Source: Nonlabens sp. Hel1_33_55
GTDB lineage: Bacteria; Bacteroidota; Bacteroidia; Flavobacteriales; Flavobacteriaceae
Direction: 5' to 3'
Assembly: GCF_900101765.1 (NCBI RefSeq)
Contig: NZ_LT627735.1
Coordinates: 1,838,001-1,902,000, forward strand
DNA length: 64,000 bases
Numbering within the stretch: position 1 is the first letter of the stretch; every line of letters starts with the position of its first letter. The translations under genes were made by a program, and so were the position numbers. Below are positions 19,101 through 26,468 of the stretch, piece by piece. The notes beneath the pieces were generated by a model. It worked only from the letters and a program-made list of their open reading frames with translations, did not search any database and had not been told where the DNA came from.

Positions 19101-19837
19101 ATGGAAAGAACCAGATGCGCACCTTCTTGAAGGATGCCATGGATCAATACCTTTCTGGTCGTACCAGCGAGCGAATTAGTGAGAACCCATTAATGTATAA
19201 CGAGAACCAGCCATACATTCATTATAGAAAAGGATCTGTGGTATTATATGCCATGAGTGATTACATAGGCGAGGACAAGTTCAATGGGGTTGCAAAACGT
19301 TTTGCAGAGAAATATCAGTTCAAGAGCGCACCCTATCCTACCTCTGAGGAATTTGTAGCAGACCTTAAAGCAGTTACACCAGATTCTCTACAGTATCTGG
19401 TTAGGGATATGTTTGAGACCATCACGCTTTATGATAACGAAGTTGGTGATGCATCGTACCGCAAGCTTGATAACGGTAAGTATGCAGTGACCGTAACGGG
19501 AACTGTAAGCAAATATCGTTCTGACAACCTAGGAGATAAGAAATATGCCAGCGTTGCTGGTGATAGCTTGAGCTTCACGCCAGAAGGTGCAAAGAAGGCT
19601 ATCAATTCTTTACCACTTGCTGATTATATTGAAGTAGGCGTTTTTGGTGCTGAAAATGAAGAAACTGGTGAGAACAAACTGCTTTATCTGGAAAAACGTA
19701 AGGTAACCAACATTGATAACAGCTTTGAAATCATCGTAGATGAAGAACCTGTGGAAGCAGGAATCGATCCTTACAATAAATTGATTGACCGTTCTACTAC
19801 TGATAACCGCAGGTCGGTTTCTGAAAAGAAAGAATAG
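16169..19837 (+). CDS. ABC-2 permease fused to M1-family aminopeptidase
   Basis: A 1222-residue protein. Residues 1 to about 600 carry two blocks of about six membrane helices (ABC-2 permease-like). Residues about 640-1180 form an M1 (gluzincin) aminopeptidase domain with zinc motif HELAH at 939-943 (AHELAHQWWAHQ) and the third-ligand Glu in LLSESMSEYSS about 20 residues on. This architecture is widespread in Bacteroidota beside an ABC ATPase, as here. It is plausibly a system that handles or trims peptides on the far side of the membrane; the actual substrate is unproven. A palindrome copy at 17857-17872 encodes AFAKA in the linker after the last helix block. Confidence 0.92.
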   Translation: MFSTIFSHELRTWFRKPIFYVFAALFFILGGVVMAVATGVFSSDNVTVTSNSFINSPYVISGLVSQLALFCYLMIPTFTGTTIHRDFKNNMHHVLYSYPIKKWEYLLAKFSAGITINLILIFMVVIGLMIGGYLPGHNELLLGPFSFWNYLQPFLLIIIPNVLFYSAIVFAIIVFTRNMNIGFMAVLCLIIIQLVTSSYVDQVDDPFWLSLADPLGNIAISETVEYWTPAEQNERMLPFEGMIFWNRVVWAAISILILGWVIARFRFAQNAVSLFKKRSSGRMMKENYSRLSRVVLPQVSTDFSFKGQLSTLWSLTKADVRYIIFGWPFIIISFLAIALTMVMMFNSGLIFGTPILPKAWVMLSSEASAYILLFTFLLIFLYAGFLMDRSRAAHINQIVDVTPTKSWVFLVSQLLALVIMVAVLQTLLILCGITYQTIQGFADYQLDLYLFQAYMVNVWKYVPWIFMALFIHTLIKNKWLGLATLLIIGIAIPLVTSAIGVDQAIFDFNSIGEPSASDFSGYGASLAPYYTYRLYWILFGIVLLSLALVFYRRGMGLGFMERFAFAKARFSKSIIATIAVCSVLFLSIGGYIWKINNVDNEQLSGKEQEELRVNYEKELSRYNNIPQPKLIAVNTYMDIFPDTRDFKAGATYTMVNQSSVAIDTLHMNVQDYPIEIELDRENEQVYDNEDFQYRMYRFANALQPGDTLVMKFDMHNEPNKFLDNKSPIRSNGTFLNNSMYPSIGYSEQGELRDPKVRAKYNLPPKDRMPDPDAIGATDYNYIGGESDWIDFEATVSTSADQIAIAPGYLIKEWEEDGRKYYHYKMDAKILNFYSFMSGRYDVKKEMHDGVSLEIYHHPDHTYNLDRMMKGLREGLDYYNDNYTPYQHRQARIIEFPKDYGSFAQAFANTIPFSEGVGFIADVDDDKKDAVDYPLAITAHELAHQWWAHQVIGAKAKGATLLSESMSEYSSLKVLEKVYGKNQMRTFLKDAMDQYLSGRTSERISENPLMYNENQPYIHYRKGSVVLYAMSDYIGEDKFNGVAKRFAEKYQFKSAPYPTSEEFVADLKAVTPDSLQYLVRDMFETITLYDNEVGDASYRKLDNGKYAVTVTGTVSKYRSDNLGDKKYASVAGDSLSFTPEGAKKAINSLPLADYIEVGVFGAENEETGENKLLYLEKRKVTNIDNSFEIIVDEEPVEAGIDPYNKLIDRSTTDNRRSVSEKKE
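17857..17872. repeat. Palindrome copy 4 (inside permease-peptidase gene)
   Basis: A perfect CGCTTTCGCGAAAGCG read as AFAKA (RFAFAKARFSK), at the cytoplasmic edge between membrane segments. Confidence 0.97.
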
Positions 19838-19860
19838 GTTCGTTATTCTTTAATTTTGAA

Positions 19861-19888
19861 ACGCCGTTCTCTTTGAGCGGCGTTTTTG
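19861..19888 (+). terminator. Intrinsic terminator after permease-peptidase gene
   Basis: The stem ACGCCG / CGGCGT (19861-19866 with 19878-19883) is followed by a T tract, 23 nt after the stop of the fusion gene. Confidence 0.85.
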
Positions 19889-19989
19889 TTATCGGCTTTT
19901 AAGTAGTAGTGATTAGTTGCTATGCTCTATATATAAGGAAACTGGCTTTAGCATTAGTACGAAACCAATGAATTTTCCAAAATGATAGT

Positions 19990-20105
19990 GAAAGTCTTGC
20001 GATAGGGATTGAAGTGGAAATCCTTTTTATCACGCCATTAGCGTGATAAAAAGATTGTAGCGTAAAGCCCGACCAACCCGCCAAAAGCGGGATGGTATCG
20101 CCCAA
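19990..20105 (+). ncRNA. Structured intergenic RNA or repeat (possibly Flavo-1-like)
   Basis: Within a 351-bp gap, a region starting GCGATAGGGATTGAAGTGG contains a perfect 13-bp hairpin (20023-20035 with 20041-20053, loop CATTA), then GATTGTAGCGTAAAGCCCG, then a second hairpin CCCGC/GCGGG (20077-20081 with 20087-20091). The paired words GGGATTGAAG... and GATTGTAGCG... flanking the long stem look like a conserved flavobacterial element that I recall as widely repeated, possibly the Flavo-1 RNA motif of Rfam. The strand is inferred from that resemblance. It is not a tRNA, and there is no T tract as in a simple terminator. The rest of the gap holds no ORF. Confidence 0.55.
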
Positions 20106-20176
20106 ATAATTACCGGTAGAGTGTAAGCTACTTTGGATTTAACAAGAAGCGACATACACCGCGCGCTGCGACGGCT

Positions 20177-20184
20177 TATCTTTA
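20177..20184 (+). promoter_or_regulatory. TATCTTTA box 4 nt before an ATG
   Basis: TATCTTTA is one mismatch from TAnnTTTG and ends 4 nt before the ATG at 20189, the same spacing as four other genes in the window. No convincing -33 TTG is seen. Confidence 0.45.
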
Positions 20185-20188
20185 GAAC

Positions 20189-21616
20189 ATGAAGGTATTA
20201 CTTACAGGTGCGAACGGTTACATAGGCGTGCGATTGTTATATGAATTGCTTAAGGAGGATCACGAGGTGGTTTGTGCGGTGCGCAGTGCCAACCGGCTGT
20301 CAGTACCAGATGAGATACGGGAACAGGTAGAGATTATTGAGATTGATTTTCTGGATTTACCTGAGCAGAATCCAATTCCTGCAGATATCGATGTGGCGTA
20401 TTACCTGATCCATTCCATGACGAGCAGCACGGAAAGTTTTGACAAAATGGAAGCCGATAGTGCTACCAACTTTCTGAACCAGCTGGCTCATACGAGTTGC
20501 CAACAGATCATTTATCTATCCGGAATCGTGAATCAGGATGTGTTGAGCAAACATTTGCTTTCGCGAAAGCGTGTTGAAGAAATTCTGAGTGCAAGCGACA
20601 TTCCTACCACGGTATTGCGCGCAGGAATTATCGTGGGTAGTGGTAGTTCTTCCTTTGAGATCATACGCGATCTATGTGAGAAACTACCTGTAATGATCAC
20701 ACCCAAATGGGTGAATACCAAAACGCATCCCATCGCTATACGCAACGTGATGAGTTTCTTGATAGGCGTGCTGGGACGTACTGAAAGTTATGACCAATCC
20801 TATGATATAGGAGGAAAAAATGTGCTCACATACAAGCAGATGATGCAGCAATATTCTGAAAACAGAAAGCTGCACCTGACGATTCTCACGGTTCCCATTA
20901 TGACGCCAAAGCTGAGTTCCTACTGGCTGTATTTTGTAACCAGTACATCCTATAAACTTGCTCGCAATCTTGTGAACAGCATGTCTGTAGAAGTTGTGGC
21001 TAAGGAGAACTCATTACCTTCTGATCTAGGCATTCAACTTTATTCATACAAAGAGGCGCTGGATATGGCATTTGCTAAAATTGAGCAGAATCAGGTCGCC
21101 AGTAGCTGGAAAGACAGTATGGTGAGCGGTAGGTTCAAATACAACATTAATAAATTCAAACAGGTACCACAATTCGGTTGCCTACGCGATGCGCAAACTT
21201 TTAAAACAGAGAATCCAGAAGAAGCCCTCAATCGCATTTGGGCGATAGGCGGCAAGAACGGCTACTATTATGCCGATTTCCTTTGGAAAATTCGCGGTTA
21301 CCTGGACAAGCTTTTTGGCGGTGTTGGGTTACGTCGTGGACGTACCAATCAGGATAAGATCCATTCTGGAGACTCATTGGATTTTTGGCGTGTGCTGGTA
21401 GCAGACCGACAGGAAAAAAGATTATTGCTTTTTGCAGAAATGCGTGTACCTGGCGAAGCTTGGCTAGAATTTGAGATCGATGATGAAAATGTAGTCCATC
21501 AAACAGCTACCTTCAGACCTCTAGGACTTTGGGGACGATTATACTGGTACAGTATGTTGCCCTTTCACTATTTTATTTTTGCCGGAATGATCAAGCATAT
21601 TGCGACTGGGAAGTAG
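20189..21616 (+). CDS. SDR-family oxidoreductase with C-terminal DUF2867
   Basis: A 475-residue two-domain protein. Residues 1 to about 290 form an atypical (NmrA/UDP-sugar-epimerase-like) Rossmann domain with the nucleotide-binding GANGYIG at 7-13. Residues about 310-475 match a DUF2867 domain (RIWAIGGKNGYYYADFLWKIRG and FRPLGLWGRLYWYSMLPFHYFIF-like ends). The usual SDR Tyr-x-x-x-Lys is not evident, so it may bind rather than reduce. A palindrome copy at 20556-20571 encodes LSRKR in the Rossmann part. The physiological role is unknown. Confidence 0.82.
   Translation: MKVLLTGANGYIGVRLLYELLKEDHEVVCAVRSANRLSVPDEIREQVEIIEIDFLDLPEQNPIPADIDVAYYLIHSMTSSTESFDKMEADSATNFLNQLAHTSCQQIIYLSGIVNQDVLSKHLLSRKRVEEILSASDIPTTVLRAGIIVGSGSSSFEIIRDLCEKLPVMITPKWVNTKTHPIAIRNVMSFLIGVLGRTESYDQSYDIGGKNVLTYKQMMQQYSENRKLHLTILTVPIMTPKLSSYWLYFVTSTSYKLARNLVNSMSVEVVAKENSLPSDLGIQLYSYKEALDMAFAKIEQNQVASSWKDSMVSGRFKYNINKFKQVPQFGCLRDAQTFKTENPEEALNRIWAIGGKNGYYYADFLWKIRGYLDKLFGGVGLRRGRTNQDKIHSGDSLDFWRVLVADRQEKRLLLFAEMRVPGEAWLEFEIDDENVVHQTATFRPLGLWGRLYWYSMLPFHYFIFAGMIKHIATGK
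20556..20571. repeat. Palindrome copy 5 (inside SDR gene, TGCTTTCGCGAAAGCG)
   Basis: The perfect 14-bp core is read in the second frame as LSRKR (HLLSRKRVEE), an active-site-side helix position in the SDR domain. Confidence 0.95.
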
Positions 21617-21631
21617 TCTTGTTTTGGTTAA

Positions 21632-22213
21632 TCAAATACTCGTCTCCATCGAGCCTGATTGTAACACGGTTTCAATATAAGCCACACGATCTTTTAGGCG
21701 TTCAAAACTGAGTTTTGCATTGGTAATATCTTGATCGCCTAAAGGATGTTCGTCAAGTTCCTGTAAAATACTTTTGAGCTGAAGATTGCAAAAATCGAAA
21801 CGGTCCTTTAAATTTTGAGGTCGATCGATTGTTTTTTGCTTCAAGATTCCAACCCACGATAGCGGATACAATATAGCAGCGATCAAAAAACAGCTTGGGA
21901 TGATGATGATAAATGCCATCAAAATAAAAAACCGAGTGACGTAATTGTCAAAGATTTCGCTAGCATCGTTGTGGTACGCTTCATGACAATGGCCTTTTCC
22001 ATCCACTGGCTCAAAAGTAGTATCAATGACCCATTCCAAAAACTTCCAATAACCAGCTACCTTACGAACTGGAGATTCATGGTGATTGTAAAACCCGATC
22101 CTAGCTGATATAGTGTTATCAGAATTTCCACCAGCTAGGGCATTCCCGAACTGGTCGATGGATAAAAACAAATGAGAAATATACTTCCAGACCGGACTGC
22201 TTTTAGTCAACAT
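21632..22213 (-). CDS. Small membrane-associated protein with phage-like N-terminal motif
   Basis: A 193-residue protein. The N-terminus (FLSIDQFGNALAGGNSDNTISAR) strongly resembles a small protein known from phages and prophages, whose hallmark is roughly DQLxNALLGGxPDxTLSAR. His/Cys residues follow (GKGHCHEAYHND), then a membrane segment (about 93-118) and a C-terminal helix. No other phage gene is nearby. The function is unknown; it converges with the SDR gene with only 15 nt between the stops. Confidence 0.65.
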   Translation of the reverse strand: MLTKSSPVWKYISHLFLSIDQFGNALAGGNSDNTISARIGFYNHHESPVRKVAGYWKFLEWVIDTTFEPVDGKGHCHEAYHNDASEIFDNYVTRFFILMAFIIIIPSCFLIAAILYPLSWVGILKQKTIDRPQNLKDRFDFCNLQLKSILQELDEHPLGDQDITNAKLSFERLKDRVAYIETVLQSGSMETSI

Positions 22214-22301
22214 GATTTTGAATTTAGCCTACGAGTTTGCTACTACCTCGCAAATTGAATAGGTTAAATTACTTAAAATCAGCGTAAAAGAGAAAGCTGT
22301 G

Positions 22302-23246
22302 TTAGATTGCTTTAGGCAAAAAGATTTCTGCCATCATGCAACGTACACTGCCGCCACCTAGTTTCTCGATAGTTTGAATATCTGGATGAATGATCTCGTT
22401 GAATCGCTCCAGCTTTTTGATCTGCGCATCGGTTAGGGATTCGTAGGCCTGATTGCTCATGACCAAGAACTTTTTACCGTCCTTATTTTTCACCTGAATC
22501 ATGTTGCCAGCGAAGCTTTCCACTTGAGCTTCGGTGATGTTAATGACTTCTTTATTCGTGCGCTTGAGATGTTTCAGAACATTTTTGACCTCAGCCTTGC
22601 TGTCTATTGCGTCAAGGCAAATGACGGCATATTCTTCACCTAGTGCCATCATCACGTTAGTGTGATAGATAGGTAGACGGGCATCTCCTACGCTTTGGTA
22701 AGCAGTAAAAACCACCGGTGTATATTCAAAATCCTCGCAGAACTCAATGAATAAATCCTCATCGGCTCGTGGCGAGATGCTGCAATAGGCGGTTTCATTA
22801 GCGCGGTCCAGCAGTAGGCTGCCGGTTCCTTCTAAAAATACTTCTTGATCTTCTGCGCTGGTATAATCCATCACATTCTCGATCATAAAACCGTGCTTTT
22901 CCAATGCATCCAGCACTTCAGGTCTACGTTCCAGTCTGCGATTGGGTGCAAACATTGGGTATAAAACTGCGGTACCGTTCTCGTGTGTGGACAGCCAGTT
23001 ATTTGGAAAAACCGAATCTGGCGTATCGTGTTTCTCGTCATCATTGACTATGATGACGTTGATGTTGTTGTCTTGTAACGCTTTCGCGAAAGCGTCAAAC
23101 TCGCCCTGCGCTCTCTTATTTGCATCAGCATCTTTGATCTCCTTATGGAACTGTTGATCCTGATAATAATTATTCACTGCAGTCTCCTCATTCATACGGA
23201 ACTGCACGGGACGCACCATTAGAATGGTATCGGTAATTTGTTTCAT
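22302..23246 (-). CDS. ctlX: Citrulline hydrolase-type amidinotransferase-fold protein (CtlX-like)
   Basis: A 314-residue member of the guanidino-group-modifying (GME) fold. It shows EGTGSLLLDR (substrate-binding acid), the catalytic His in YHTNVMMALG, and the C-terminal nucleophile Cys in GGGSVRCMMAEIF. The best match is the CtlX family, which hydrolyses citrulline to ornithine. The start at 23246 is preferred to 23276 because it is the ATG of a TAATG overlap with the upstream gene, and MKQITDTILMVRPVQF is the family N-terminus. A palindrome copy at 23079-23094 encodes AFAKA. Confidence 0.85.
   Translation of the reverse strand: MKQITDTILMVRPVQFRMNEETAVNNYYQDQQFHKEIKDADANKRAQGEFDAFAKALQDNNINVIIVNDDEKHDTPDSVFPNNWLSTHENGTAVLYPMFAPNRRLERRPEVLDALEKHGFMIENVMDYTSAEDQEVFLEGTGSLLLDRANETAYCSISPRADEDLFIEFCEDFEYTPVVFTAYQSVGDARLPIYHTNVMMALGEEYAVICLDAIDSKAEVKNVLKHLKRTNKEVINITEAQVESFAGNMIQVKNKDGKKFLVMSNQAYESLTDAQIKKLERFNEIIHPDIQTIEKLGGGSVRCMMAEIFLPKAI
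23079..23094. repeat. Palindrome copy 6 (inside ctlX-like gene)
   Basis: A perfect CGCTTTCGCGAAAGCG read as AFAKA (EFDAFAKALQDN), in a surface helix. Confidence 0.97.
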
Positions 23247-24166
23247 TAATCTCTGATTAGGGGCAATGTGGAACAACGCAGTAGACCTTCTTGCTTGGCA
23301 ATTTCTGCATAAGGGACTTCTTCAACAGTAATGCCATGGCTGCGCAACCAGGTATTGAGTCTAGTAAAGTTACGTTCTGAAATGACGACGTCTGGAGCGA
23401 TGGAGAAAACATTGGAATTCATGTGATACATTTCTTCTTGAGTAATCTCAAAACAATTGTCAGCACCAAATAAATCAACTAAAAATTGATACTCTTCTTC
23501 CTGTAGAAAACCGCCTTTATAAATGATACACTTTCCATTACCAACGGGTTGAAAGCAGCAATCTAGATGCAGCGCATTATTGTATGGGTCCAAGTTGTCT
23601 TTGCGTAAGTTGAACGAAACGACCTTTTTATTAGGAAAGGTTTCTCGCAACCATTCAACAGCCTCAACGTTAGTGCGGGCAATGATGTAATCTGCATAGT
23701 CAGCACCACGATAAGTCCCTACAAAAATATAATCTCGATGCAACATGACATCGCCACCTTCTATATGAACTTCCTGCGGTGGTCTAATGACATTTTCAGG
23801 ATGGACTAAATCGATAACGTGTTGTATAGCGAGAAGTTCCTCTTCTCGATCTGGTAAAATATTAGCTTTTACAAATTTATTGTCAATGACAAAACCTATA
23901 TCACGCGTGAATATCTGATTGCAATCCTCTAGGGTTGTTGGGCGAAATACCTCAACTTCATACTTTTCAAAAACTCTCGCTACGGCATCAATCTCTACCA
24001 CCATATCCTCTACTTTAGGATAGGTGCCTTCCATAATGTGTTGTCTGGATTTAGGGTCGTAGGCTTCTTTTAGATTTGGTGCCGGTCCGTTACTTCTGGC
24101 TGTTCCTAGCACAACGGCACGCAATCTCGAGGTCTCATCTTCTACATGTAAATTCAATCGATTCAT
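23246..24166 (-). CDS. Arginine deiminase/DDAH-like amidinotransferase-fold hydrolase
   Basis: A 306-residue GME-fold protein with FTRDIGFVID, VHIEGGDVMLHRDY (EGGD acid motif), NALHLDCCFQPVG (catalytic His), MNSNVFSIAPD and a terminal nucleophile Cys in LLRCSTLPLIRD. This is the pattern of dimethylarginine dimethylaminohydrolases and arginine deiminase-like enzymes. It is coupled (TAATG) to the ctlX-like gene, so the pair could convert arginine or methylarginine to citrulline and then ornithine. Whether the substrate is free or methylated arginine is not resolved. A TAAATTTG box ends 4 nt before the ATG. Confidence 0.85.
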   Translation of the reverse strand: MNRLNLHVEDETSRLRAVVLGTARSNGPAPNLKEAYDPKSRQHIMEGTYPKVEDMVVEIDAVARVFEKYEVEVFRPTTLEDCNQIFTRDIGFVIDNKFVKANILPDREEELLAIQHVIDLVHPENVIRPPQEVHIEGGDVMLHRDYIFVGTYRGADYADYIIARTNVEAVEWLRETFPNKKVVSFNLRKDNLDPYNNALHLDCCFQPVGNGKCIIYKGGFLQEEEYQFLVDLFGADNCFEITQEEMYHMNSNVFSIAPDVVISERNFTRLNTWLRSHGITVEEVPYAEIAKQEGLLRCSTLPLIRD

Positions 24167-24170
24167 GCGG

Positions 24171-24178
24171 CAAATTTA
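24171..24178 (-). promoter_or_regulatory. TAAATTTG -7 box 4 nt before an ATG
   Basis: A perfect TAnnTTTG on the minus strand, with CCGC between the box and the ATG of the arginine-hydrolase gene. A minus-strand TTG at 24202-24204 lies 23 nt upstream. Confidence 0.6.
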
Positions 24179-24380
24179 CCACATATTGGCTCTGATTTGT
24201 ACAATAAATGGCTTGAACCTTATCCTTACGAGTCAGTCATTTAGCTAGATAAACACAAGTTTTAAGCAAAAGAAAAATGATCATTTCTGCAAGATGCAAA
24301 CCAAAATGAATTAAAAGCAAACAGTTTATAAAATTTCATAAATCGTATTTTTGAGCTAGTTAACTTTTGAAATTCTTTCT

Positions 24381-25664
24381 ATGAAAAAGAGCATCCTATT
24401 TGTAGCACTTATTTTGCTTCTATGCAGCCACGATATGTATCTCAAATTAGATTCCTATTTCCTGCAACCTAATACCGAGGCACAGATCCAATTATTCAAC
24501 GGGACCTTTGAAAAAAGCGAAAATGTAATTGACCGTGATCGCATGCTGGACGCGAGCATCGTCTCGAACGGAAATAGAAAAGCCATAAATGATGATCAAT
24601 GGACAGAAATGGATACTACTACCACGCTTTTAAATTTCAAAACAGGTGAATCAGGTACTTACGTAGTTGGAGTATCTACTAAAGCTAGAAATATTGAAAT
24701 GGATGCCGAGGCGTTTAATAGCTATCTAGAACATGACGGTGTGAAGGATATGATTGAAATGCGCCGTCAGAATAATCTAAACGATCAAGATGCCGTTGAA
24801 AAATATTCCAAGCATGTCAAAGCCATTTTTCAAGTAGGTGATTCTTTAAGTAACGATTGGAGTCAGCCCTTAGGCTATCCCATCGAGTTTATACCGCTGC
24901 AGAATCCATACGAAGTACATAGTGGTGAAAGCTTGCAAGTAAAGTTATTGCGTAATGGTCAGCCTCTCGCAAATCAATTAGTATACGCAGATTATAAGCC
25001 ATCCATGAATGGGCATACTCATGATAACGATGAAGCAATGCACACGCACGATGGTGGAGAACCTCATTCCCATGGAAACGACGATCATGATCATGATGGG
25101 AAAGCAACAACTAATGATCATGAACATACACATAAACACGGTGAGACAGAGCATACTCATAGTCATTCACAAGACGATGCTAACCATAATCATGAACACG
25201 CTAACGGTGAAATGGAAAACCATGAGCATGAGCACACACACGGCGATGGCGAGCAGCACAGCCATGATCACGAACACGGTGCTGGAGATTCTCAAGAGAA
25301 TCACGAGCACGATCATGAAGAAATAGCTTCAGGCGATCAACAAGCTTCTGACGAAGCACATACTCATACCACAGGTCAAGAATTGCGTACTAATGAAAAC
25401 GGAGAAGTTACCGTTGAACTAGAAGCAGATGGTATTTGGTATTTGCGCACCATTAATTTGGTGACTACCGAAGAAGAAGGTCTTACCCATGAATCCAACT
25501 GGGCGACGTTGACCTTTGAAATATCACACGATCATGATGAAGATCAAAACCACGGTCACGATCATGAGGAATCTGAATTTCCAGTATGGATATTTATTGT
25601 AGCAAGTGTCGTCGTTGTTGGTGGCTTGTTCTTCTTTTTCAATAGAAAAAAAGGGAATGCTTAA
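24381..25664 (+). CDS. DUF4198-type periplasmic protein with His-rich metal-binding region
   Basis: A 427-residue exported protein. A signal peptide (1-16) precedes a DUF4198-like start (SHDMYLKLDSYFLQP). Residues about 212-334 form a low-complexity region rich in His, Asp and Glu, with about 30 histidines in HTH, HDH and HEH units. A second, shorter His cluster follows (SHDHDEDQNHGHDHEE), then one C-terminal membrane helix and a basic tail. DUF4198 proteins are associated with nickel or cobalt uptake (NikK-like). The 8-nt overlap with a HupE-type permease supports that; the metal is inferred. Confidence 0.82.
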   Translation: MKKSILFVALILLLCSHDMYLKLDSYFLQPNTEAQIQLFNGTFEKSENVIDRDRMLDASIVSNGNRKAINDDQWTEMDTTTTLLNFKTGESGTYVVGVSTKARNIEMDAEAFNSYLEHDGVKDMIEMRRQNNLNDQDAVEKYSKHVKAIFQVGDSLSNDWSQPLGYPIEFIPLQNPYEVHSGESLQVKLLRNGQPLANQLVYADYKPSMNGHTHDNDEAMHTHDGGEPHSHGNDDHDHDGKATTNDHEHTHKHGETEHTHSHSQDDANHNHEHANGEMENHEHEHTHGDGEQHSHDHEHGAGDSQENHEHDHEEIASGDQQASDEAHTHTTGQELRTNENGEVTVELEADGIWYLRTINLVTTEEEGLTHESNWATLTFEISHDHDEDQNHGHDHEESEFPVWIFIVASVVVVGGLFFFFNRKKGNA

Positions 25665-26331
25665 CGATCGGACTCGGTTAATTTTAGTGATTGTGTTGAC
25701 AATGCCACTTTTGGCATTAGCTCACGGCGTGAGTTCTGCAGACCAGGTAACCTTGAATAATGGCGGTTTGATATCTTACATTTATGTAGGTGCAAAACAC
25801 ATGTTGACTGGCTATGATCATCTATTATTTTTAGCTGGTGTTGTCTTTTACCTCAAAGGATTTAAGGACATAGTCAAATTCATTACCGTATTTACGATAG
25901 GTCACAGTATTACACTCATCGGCGCTACCTATCTAGGCATAAAAGCAGATGAGCATTTGATAGATGCCGTAATTGCTCTGAGCGTTTTATACAAAGGCTT
26001 TGAAAACCTAAAAGGTTTTGAAAGGCTCAACATGAAGTCACCCAATCTTCTGATCATGGTATTTCTGTTTGGATTGATTCATGGCTTTGGATTATCTACG
26101 CGTTTGCAATCCTTTGAAACTGGTAAGGAAGATTTTCTTGCCAAAATCGTTAGCTTCAACATAGGTGTGGAACTAGGTCAGGTAATTGCTTTGATTCCCA
26201 TCGTTTTTTTGATCACTCTTTGGCAAAAGAAAAAAAGTTATGGATCCTTTTATAAAGCGGCTAACGCCTATCTCATCATCGCCGGAATTGGACTGTTTGT
26301 GTACCAGGCGTATGGTTATCTAAACTCCTAA
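25657..26331 (+). CDS. HupE/UreJ-family metal (nickel/cobalt) permease
   Basis: A 224-residue membrane protein with signal-like N-terminus, the family motif HMLTGYDHLLFL near the first helices, and HGFGLSTRLQ in GLIHGFG with five or six further helices. HupE/UreJ proteins transport nickel or cobalt. I start it at the ATG at 25657, overlapping the DUF4198 stop by 8 nt, because the in-frame start at 25606 would prefix the protein with residues encoded by the other gene's membrane helix. No urease or hydrogenase gene is in the window. Confidence 0.86.
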   Translation: MLNDRTRLILVIVLTMPLLALAHGVSSADQVTLNNGGLISYIYVGAKHMLTGYDHLLFLAGVVFYLKGFKDIVKFITVFTIGHSITLIGATYLGIKADEHLIDAVIALSVLYKGFENLKGFERLNMKSPNLLIMVFLFGLIHGFGLSTRLQSFETGKEDFLAKIVSFNIGVELGQVIALIPIVFLITLWQKKKSYGSFYKAANAYLIIAGIGLFVYQAYGYLNS

Positions 26332-26379
26332 CGAGCTATGGCTTTAGCACATAATAACTAAGAAGTCTAATGGTAAGTT

Positions 26380-26395
26380 CGCTTTCGCGAAAGCG
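26380..26395. repeat. Palindrome copy 7 (intergenic)
   Basis: A perfect CGCTTTCGCGAAAGCG, preceded by TT, between the HupE stop and the bidirectional terminator. Confidence 0.97.
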
Positions 26396-26418
26396 ATATT
26401 GGAAAAACCTCAAAACAT

Positions 26419-26451
26419 AAAAAATCCCGTAGATCAACTACGGGATTTTTT
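26419..26451. terminator. Bidirectional intrinsic terminator between hupE-like gene and gltA
   Basis: A perfect 14-bp stem (26419-26432 with 26438-26451, five-base loop) whose arms begin with six A and end with six T, so it can terminate the converging genes on both strands. Confidence 0.92.
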
Positions 26452-26468
26452 TGCTATGACTTATAGAC

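Noticed and set aside
20023..20053. The 13-bp hairpin as a simple intrinsic terminator
   Set aside because: It is not followed by a T tract in the plus direction, lies well past the real terminator at 19861, and is embedded in a larger conserved-looking element.
25009..25326. Repetitive CATGATCA-like sequence that might be a tandem repeat or CRISPR-like array
   Set aside because: It is simply codon repetition of the His/Asp/Glu-rich region of the DUF4198 protein; there are no constant repeats with spacers.
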